Below, one piece after another: positions 57,924-64,000 of a stretch of 64,000 nt of DNA (its first letter is position 1; each line of letters starts with the position of its first letter). The notes under the pieces are model-generated. The model was not told where the DNA came from. It did not search any database and was given only the letters and a program-made list of their open reading frames with translations. Location: contig JAJEKV010000013.1 of assembly GCA_021234155.1 (NCBI GenBank), positions 14,365,877 to 14,429,876 on the forward strand. The letters run 5' to 3'. Source of the DNA: Isoetes taiwanensis. Taxonomy: Eukaryota > Streptophyta > Lycopodiopsida > Isoetales > Isoetaceae. Made by a program: the position numbers and the translations under genes.

Positions 57924-58972
57924 TCTTAACTATATTATAAAGTTTTAGTGTCATGGATCCAGCCCTAATTTGGATGGTTGAGATCCACGACAAAAAATCC
58001 GACGGTTTAAACAAACCAAAACCTCTTCGAGCTAGGGCAAGGATTTTTGAAGCTTCGACGGCTTTTGGAATTGCTGCATAGCAGAGGAGCAGCTGGGGCA
58101 GATGCAATGGGCACTTGGGTAAACATTATTACTTTTGATTTGGTACTTGGATATATGCCTAGAGGAGTGTAGGCTAGCCTTGATCTTGCTACATATTGGC
58201 CACCCTAGTGACGCATGTCCTCAAAAAATGCCTTGTATTTTTTCTGGTTAAAACAATGAGCGTTATGCTTGAATTTGAATTGTGGTGAGAGAAAGTGTCT
58301 CCAGACCCACCTGGTATTTTTGTTCTCAGTGGCTGGATGTAGCCAAGCAGGAACAATTGTTAAAAGTTTTTATAATTTTTATTCTGGTAGCCAAGATCAT
58401 TGTTATGTACATGAGATGCCTCAATGTAAGGAGCTTAACAATGCTGTCAATATTTTTTCCTTCCATGTTCTCAATGCTTTTTCCTCATGCCTGATCTGTC
58501 ATATGTTTTTTCCATAGCATGCAGCTCTATAGCCACTAAAACTGCATGTTAACATATTATTATCATATTATTGGACGCAAAGTGCAGCCACAACATCAGC
58601 TCCATTGATATCATAAAAGTTATGTTGCAACAAATGTTGGATACATTGTTTATTCCTAGGTCACGGCAGGATTATTCATGAGGTAGATTAAGTAAACTTA
58701 TAACATCATACTTTGTTGCAACAAATGTTGAGTACATTGTCTATTTTCAGGTGACAGCATGATAATTCATTCATAAGGTAGAATGAATAAACTTACAACA
58801 AATATTGGGTACATTATTTTCAAATCACAACAGGATAATTCATTCATAAGGTAGAATAAATAAACTTACAACGTCATACTTCACTGGCAATGGGTTGTCA
58901 CCTAAACTCATGAATAACTCAATCAATACAGGTTTCCAACTAATCCCCAGCAACGCTGGGCATTATTACTAG
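57924..58972 (+). mobile_element. Non-autonomous Helitron, 1049 bp
   Basis: Starts TCTTAACTATATTATAAAG, a typical plant Helitron 5' end. Ends with hairpin CCCAGC-AAC-GCTGGG (58946-58960), 8 bases, then CTAG at 58969-58972. It lies between host A (57923) and host T (58973); joining them restores the M sequence ...TTGGTACTTGGGCA-TATGCCTAGAGG. No Rep/helicase. It carries an internal copy of part of repeat M (58104-58260). A frame at 58269-58517 is not recognised. Confidence 0.85.
58104..58260 (+). repeat. Repeat M fragment carried inside the Helitron
   Basis: GCAATGGGCACTTGGGTAAA, TTTGGTACTTGGATATATGC, TGTAGGCTAGCCTTGATC and TGGTTAAAACAA match M. Its sequence is closest to the M copy that flanks the Helitron, which suggests capture from an M copy or a nested event. 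Confidence 0.75.
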
Positions 58973-59095
58973 TATGCCTAGAGGAGTATAGGCTAGCCTC
59001 GATCTTGCTACATATTGATCACCGTCGTGATGCATGTCCTCAAAAAATGCCTTGTATTTTTTCTGGTTAAAACAAGGTGCTTCGCATGAATATAG

Positions 59096-59395
59096 CAATT
59101 TGGAGAACAACCAGACACCAACATTTTCCTGTAAATATTATGTACATCCTCATACAAAGATCCTGATATCAATATAACAAGAAGACGATTATATACATCT
59201 ACATTATGCGTATGACCCCTTTGTTTCTCTGCCCATTTGCAAAATCCTAATGCAACTCTTGCATCAAAAATATACCCAAGTAGTTTAGTCACAAGCTCGG
59301 GCCTTAGAAGCGTACTCCCGGATGTCAAAACATCACAAAAATTCCCTTCCATAATTGCAACAAGGTTTTCCACTACATCATTTTTATTCAAACAA
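59096..59395 (-). pseudogene. Pentatricopeptide-repeat protein fragment
   Basis: Minus strand: KNDVVENLVAIMEGNF, STLLRPELVTKLLGYI, ALGFCKWAEKQRG, HNVDVYNRLLVIL, LYEDVHNIYRKMLVSGCSPN. The FxKWAEKQRG and VDVYNxLLxIL...KMLxSGCxPN spacing is that of the N-terminal part of a plant PPR protein (organellar RNA binding). A possible acceptor TCTCTTGCAG precedes the frame at about 59400. At 59096 it stops exactly where repeat M ends; on the other side it abuts module PM copy 4. A captured or truncated piece, not a gene. Confidence 0.7.
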
Positions 59396-59415
59396 GCTGC
59401 AAGAGAATTCAGAAC

Positions 59416-59475
59416 AATTAGGTATATTCCAGCATACCCACGTAAGCGAGGGTTTGCCTCCCTAGGGGCAACCTA
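59416..59475 (-). repeat. Palindromic module PM, copy 4 (reverse)
   Basis: On the minus strand AGGTTGCCCCTAGGGAGGCA, AACCCTCG, CGTGGGTATGCTGGAATATA. Only half of the second palindrome remains. Confidence 0.6.
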
Positions 59476-62400
59476 AAAACGTTCAATTATCAAGAATTTC
59501 TCTATAAGTGCATGTAAGTTTTAGGTCAGTATAAAAGGAAAATAATATTAAATTTGTCATGTTGTGAAGCTAAAAATTATGGATAGAAGATCAAAGATTT
59601 GCTTAATGCGTTCTTAGATTCTCTTGTATATTTTGCTTCTCTTGCATACTTTGCATGGATTGACTTAAAGCTCTGTATAGAATGCAAGTTTATACTAATA
59701 TGCCATAAAATGAGAGCACTGTCAAATTCATGGCGTAATCAATCTAAAATTCGTGATGCAAGATTTGGTGAAAGTTTGCTTATATTCTCTTGCAAATTTT
59801 GCTCAGCTTTTGCTTGTATCTATTGCACGCTTGTATGTTTACATGGATTGACCTAAGAGAGGAATTTTTAAACAAAATAGAATGCATCCTTGCACTAGTG
59901 TAAGTTCTGAATATAAATATAAGCATTTTAATTGCTTTGTTATAATAGCAAATTTAGATACATGATCTATATATTGTCCAAACTGTGGACATCATACTAT
60001 AACTTTGATATTGTTTCAAATGAGTGTTTAGGAAGTAGGAGATCATTCTTGAAACCAAAGCCAAGTTTTTTACTGCCATTCACACCATCTAGCTTCTCAA
60101 TACACTTGGCATTTACAAAAATGATTTAGAGACATATGGACTTTGGGGTTTGAGTGCAAGGTATTGGCGTTTGGTGTTTAGTATGGAACTAGGGACAATA
60201 TCAATAACTCATTATCTTGAGAAACATGAACTCTGTAAAAGGACTAGAGGGGCAATTTCCCCCCGGAAAAATAAATACATAAACCCACATGTATATGCAC
60301 TGATCATTTGGCTTTTCTTTTCTTCTTGTTTCTTTCCTTTTCTTTCATGTTCTTTTCTTTTATTTTTTCCTCTCTTCCTTTTTTGCATCTTCATATAGGG
60401 TGCAGAGTGCAATAATATGGTGTTGCAGGTAGAAAAAGTAGATCAACATATCCTATAAAATGTTCTTGGAACAAAACCTTCTGCAAAAGACGAACAGATT
60501 TTAAATCATTGCCCCATTTGCTAGATGTCTGCACCATTTCAAAATTGCCTCACAGAGCTGCTTCTCACTGCAAAAACTTAAGTGAGGATATCTTGAATTA
60601 TTTTATTACTACGAATCAATCGATCACAACCTCTCAACTGTCAGGTGAGGATGATCAACACAAGCAGTAGATGTGGTTATGAACCTTCACAGTAATAAGT
60701 ACAAAAGAACTTTCATTAGGTCTGTGCAGTATTCCCATAAGCTAATAGCAAACTGGACGGTACTCAGGAGACAATCTTATTGATGTTTAGAGAAACCAAA
60801 CGATCCATGACATAATGCTTGTTATATAATTGTAAGACCATTGCAAACATCCTTAATTGCATGAAGATGAGTCTTAATGCCTTGCAATAGAAGAATCCAA
60901 TCTGCAGCACTGGCATTTTATGATCCACCTTGCCTAGGGTGCATTATTTCCGTCCAAAAATATCTAGCAATTCCGTACAAATCATGCACATAGAACTTTC
61001 CAATAAGGTTAAGAATACATCATACAAAATTCCATGTGGACTTCCTTCCCTCCTGTACTAAATTTACATTTCTGCCCAAAAATATCTAGTAATTACCTAC
61101 AAATCATGCACATAGAACTTTCCGATAAGGCTAAGCTTACATCATATACAATTTATTACAAGACTCTCTGTGCACGTGTCCTTTAAGGATGGAACTCCTG
61201 CAACGCACACCAAAGAAGAAAAGATCAGTCAAGCCACCTATCTTTCATTTTATTTTCCTCACGATCGCAAGAAGATGAGGGTCCGATGAGATCATGTTAC
61301 AATATTGCAAAAGACGGATAATAACAAAGATATCTGACCGCTTTGTTTATACCAAATAGGGATTGCATATGGAGATGTGAATCTCAATAGAAAAGGAAGA
61401 AATGTTGCGGTTGCAATTCAATAATAATGCCTAGAAACAAACAAAGACAAGAAAGGATAGACATTTTAACCATCTAAATACCGCATCATGTGCAAGCAAT
61501 CCAAATGCTAGAACATGGTGTAGCACATAATTCTCAAGGGTCATTTTCATTGCGGGAAACACAGAGGATGTCCTTTGCTCACATGCACTACGGCCTTGTC
61601 AACCCCAGAGAAGAATAGCACCCTGTTAAGGAACGAATTTACTATTCTTAAATATATTTGAAAAGTACAAAAGCACTTTTAGTTATTGTTATCCCATGGC
61701 CCTCTGTTCTTCAGCATGACATTTAGATATGCATTATGTGTAACCTATCTTGCCTTCTAAGAAATGACATATAGCAAGAATTTCAAGATAGACGTCTAGT
61801 TAATATTAAACGAAATGATATTTGCAATGCATCAACAAACTGACCAACCGAAAATTGCTGAAGAGGGCTATGCAGTAGCTAGATTTTTCAGTCATCCTGG
61901 ATAGTGAGCTGTTAAAATTCAATGTAAAGACAGCAACAAATGCCAGAACAAGGATGTAAACTCACATCCTTCTTTGAATTCGAATCCTCAAATTCTGCAT
62001 TTCATTCCGTGCAGCACAATGAGTCAAACGTTCCCAGTGTCTACAGCAGTACTTACACTTTTGTGTTTTGTGGTTCGCTGATATAATATTTAAGCTTCAC
62101 TTTCTTTCAACATGGACTGATTTACACATACACATACATTGGTCAATGCCATAGACGCACAACATTGTGAGTTATCTTCTGCATTACAGGAACACAGGCA
62201 TTATCCCAAAGAAAGATCTCAAGATCCTCTTTCTAAAGCACACTACCAACACTCCTTTCTGTGCGATTACAGTGGATTAATGGGAAATGAAACATTGCAC
62301 ATGATGCTGGGTTGCCTAGACATTCTAGCCTGCATGGACACAAGTATTGGCATTTCTAATCAAATGTTCTTACCTCACCAGCGTCAGTTAAATATCCTCC

Positions 62401-62589
62401 GAAATTCCGGAACTCTTTTTTCTATATAGCCATAAGCAAATTTTTCGCTCCCTGCAAGAGCAGAAGCATTACAAATCGCGACCAGGCCATAGCCCTATGC
62501 TCTGTTTTCTTAGCCAGTTATCCGGTTCAAACGTCCGCGACCCACAACGGAAGTGACCGCCCATTTACAGGGAACAGAAGGTTTTTAGC
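59476..62589. other. No gene seen
   Basis: About 3.1 kb of AT-rich sequence. Two partly similar segments (59600-59700 and 59770-59860, both with ATTGACYTAAG) and another similar pair (60950-61020 and 61070-61140, TATCTAG(C/T)AATT with AATCATGCACATAGAACTTT) are local duplications. A TTTTC-rich patch lies at 60310-60390. No domain recognised in any frame. Confidence 0.5.
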
Positions 62590-62670
62590 AGTCACAGGTA
62601 TATCTTAGGTATATTCTGGCATATGCTTAGAATATACCAGAAACCCACATGACCGAGGGTTTGCCCCCCC
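62590..62670 (-). repeat. Palindromic module PM, copy 5 (reverse)
   Basis: GGTATATCTTAGGTATAT, TCTGGC, ATATGCTTAGAATATACC hairpin, then GAAACCCACATG and GAGGGTTTGCCCCCC. The outer hairpin bases differ from copies 2 and 3 on both arms (GGTATAT/ATATACC for GGCATAT/ATATGCC). It lies about 80 bp upstream of the SET-like gene. Confidence 0.7.
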
Positions 62671-62748
62671 AAAAATGGATATTTATATTTATTATATTAT
62701 TACATGGTTTTTTATTAATATTTTTTATATTTTACTAGTAAAAACAAC

Positions 62749-64000
62749 ATGGACATGGACGAACGTCAGAAGAAATATGAACGTAAACTGAAACAGAAAG
62801 CTTTGAGAATGTTATATAGCGACTTGCGCAGGATGTTACCCCAACAATTGCCACAAATAGTCCAATTAGACCCAGTGGACCGAGTCTTCCCAGAGGCCTT
62901 GGTGGTGTGCATGAAATGAATGCCGCCGATGTATGTACCATAAACATGTTTCGAATGATTAGTTAACTTTATATCTTGATGTTACTTTTTTTTTTTTTGC
63001 AGTTGTACTTGATAGAGCGGTTATATTGCAATTGTTCAATGTGCAAAGGACAAATAAAACAGATGAGAAAGACTGTCCTCAACCATGTTGACCAATATGG
63101 TGAATGGCCGGTAAATCCAGTGCTCTCGGACGCATATGTGGGGTATTCCAACGAGGTATAATACACGAATCGAATCAACTACTCTCATGTACTTGAATCG
63201 ACGTCTTAACTTAGTTTGCTTGTATTTTGTTAGGAAGAAATTGAAAATGAAGTGAGCTCGAAGCAGTATATAGATTTTGGGGTTATGTTGTCATTGGAAG
63301 TAGATGATGTTGATACTATGAATGCGTTCATAGAAAATCCTACAAAAAGAAAGCCATCAACTTCCGCAAAGAGTATCCCATTACGTGATAGAACTCGTCG
63401 TGTCTTGGTCGTTGCCAAGATTGAAGGGAATGACAATGTTCATCAAAATTGGAATGTACTAGATCATGTAGAAGAAAATAATCATCCACCTTCACTAGTC
63501 CATTTGGTCCAGCCCTTTACAGACAAAGATCGTAAGAAATTCAGTGCATGGCCTAGGGGCAAGCCAATTATTTATGGGGAGCAATTTACATATTGGGGTA
63601 GGCAGTACATGATTAAAAACAGTCGGATCCCCGGTGCTGGCCTGGGATTATATATTATGACGAATACAAAAGTCAAAGATGGTACGACTGTTCCTTTAAT
63701 GCCATATGTAGGTCCTGAATATAACTCAGACACTTGGCATAAATTGAGTAAGCATCAGTGGCGCATGCTCATCTATGGCCTAAATTCAAATGCACGAACA
63801 ATAGCCAAGCCCAATGACTACGCAAGCTTCACATACATTGATGGTCGTCCTCAATTGCATGGAAACCTTGCTGCTTTTATTAATAGCTCTATCGAGAATC
63901 CTGAAGCTACCAATTGTGAATTTGTCGAGGCAAACAAAGACCAAGAAGAATTCTTTAGGCGTAAAATTGACGGGAGATATATCATGGTTTATGCTATAAA
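62749..64000 (+). CDS. SET-like domain protein with Cys-rich transposase-associated-like module, partial
   Basis: Exon 1, 62749-62901 (ATG after AAAACAAC; a Lys/Arg-rich helix, MLYSDLRRMLPQQLP; donor GTGGTG or, three bases on, GTGTGC). Exon 2, 63003-63155 (acceptor T10GCAG; LYLIERLYCNCSMCKGQ...TVLNHVDQYGEWPVNP; donor GTATAA). Exon 3, 63234 to beyond the window (acceptor TTGTTAG), open for 767 bases. Exon 3 has WGRQYMIKNS, RIPGAGLGLY, DGTTVPLMPYVGPEY, then HGNLAAFINSS...NPEATNCEF and IDGRYIMVYAI. These match the SET core order (GxGLGL; xPYxG; GNxARFxNxS...NC; Y near the end). All junctions are phase 0. SET proteins methylate lysines using SAM; GLGL and NxS are kept, the His of NHS is Ser here, and the post-SET region is cut off. 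The CxCxxCKG...H module resembles the N-terminal segment of plant EnSpm-type transposases. Confidence 0.65.

Noticed and set aside
62139-62429. 96-codon plus-strand frame
   Set aside because: No motif, AT-rich context, no splice or promoter support.

Overview
The window looks like repeat-dense nuclear DNA of a land plant with a large, gene-poor genome, possibly a fern, lycophyte or bryophyte; I cannot fix the species. The evidence is a Copia element primed by an initiator-Met-tRNA-type site, an L1-type LINE, a Helitron with classical plant ends, long (GA)n/(CT)n tracts, and decayed pieces of plant nuclear genes (nucleostemin-like GTPase NSN1, a TGD4-like protein, a plant signal-peptide-peptidase-like protease, an IPT9-like tRNA isopentenyltransferase exon, a pentatricopeptide-repeat protein). 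No complete host gene is visible. The only open, gene-like model runs off the right edge: a spliced ORF from 62749 to the end of the window that joins a Cys-rich, transposase-associated-like module to a SET-like domain.

Layout. 1-5.6 kb is one copy of a long interspersed repeat (second copy 54.2-57.4 kb) interrupted by two foldback/TIR elements. 6.2-6.7 kb carries a broken SPPL fragment. 6.8-8.5 kb is a large inverted repeat containing conserved stem-loops. 9.4-15.9 kb is a nearly complete L1-type LINE with poly(A) tail and target-site duplication. 16.4-18.4 kb is a 5'-truncated LINE of another clade ending in a pentanucleotide repeat. 18.5-20.0 kb is a 1475-bp terminal-inverted-repeat element sitting in a (GA)n tract. 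22.6-24.4 kb repeats the 7-8 kb modules. 24.6-27.0 kb holds NSN1 and TGD4-like pseudogenes. 28.4-29.0 kb has a LINE/SINE-type tail and a structured motif. 32.7-48.8 kb is a tandem duplication of a 5.56-kb unit; the second unit is split by a 4933-bp Copia element with 311-bp LTRs. 49.3-53.1 kb is a minus-strand non-L1 LINE, 53.2-54.1 kb a hAT-like non-autonomous element, and 57.9-59.0 kb a 1049-bp Helitron. 59.1-59.4 kb is a PPR fragment.

Two themes link the parts. First, copies of one repeat (called M here) were hit repeatedly by unrelated elements (foldback, Copia, LINE, TIR element, Helitron), so uninterrupted copies show the pre-insertion sequence of the others. Second, two motif families keep their fold while the paired bases change. 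One is an approximately 80-nt element with a U-rich internal loop in four copies, one of them in the 3' region of the minus-strand LINE. The other is a stem-loop with predicted tandem G.A pairs in seven copies.

Caution on frames: the two tandem units differ mostly at CAG/CTG sites and at homopolymers. That pattern is what base-calling errors at methylated plant DNA produce, so many frameshifts in the transposon ORFs may be sequence errors rather than biology.
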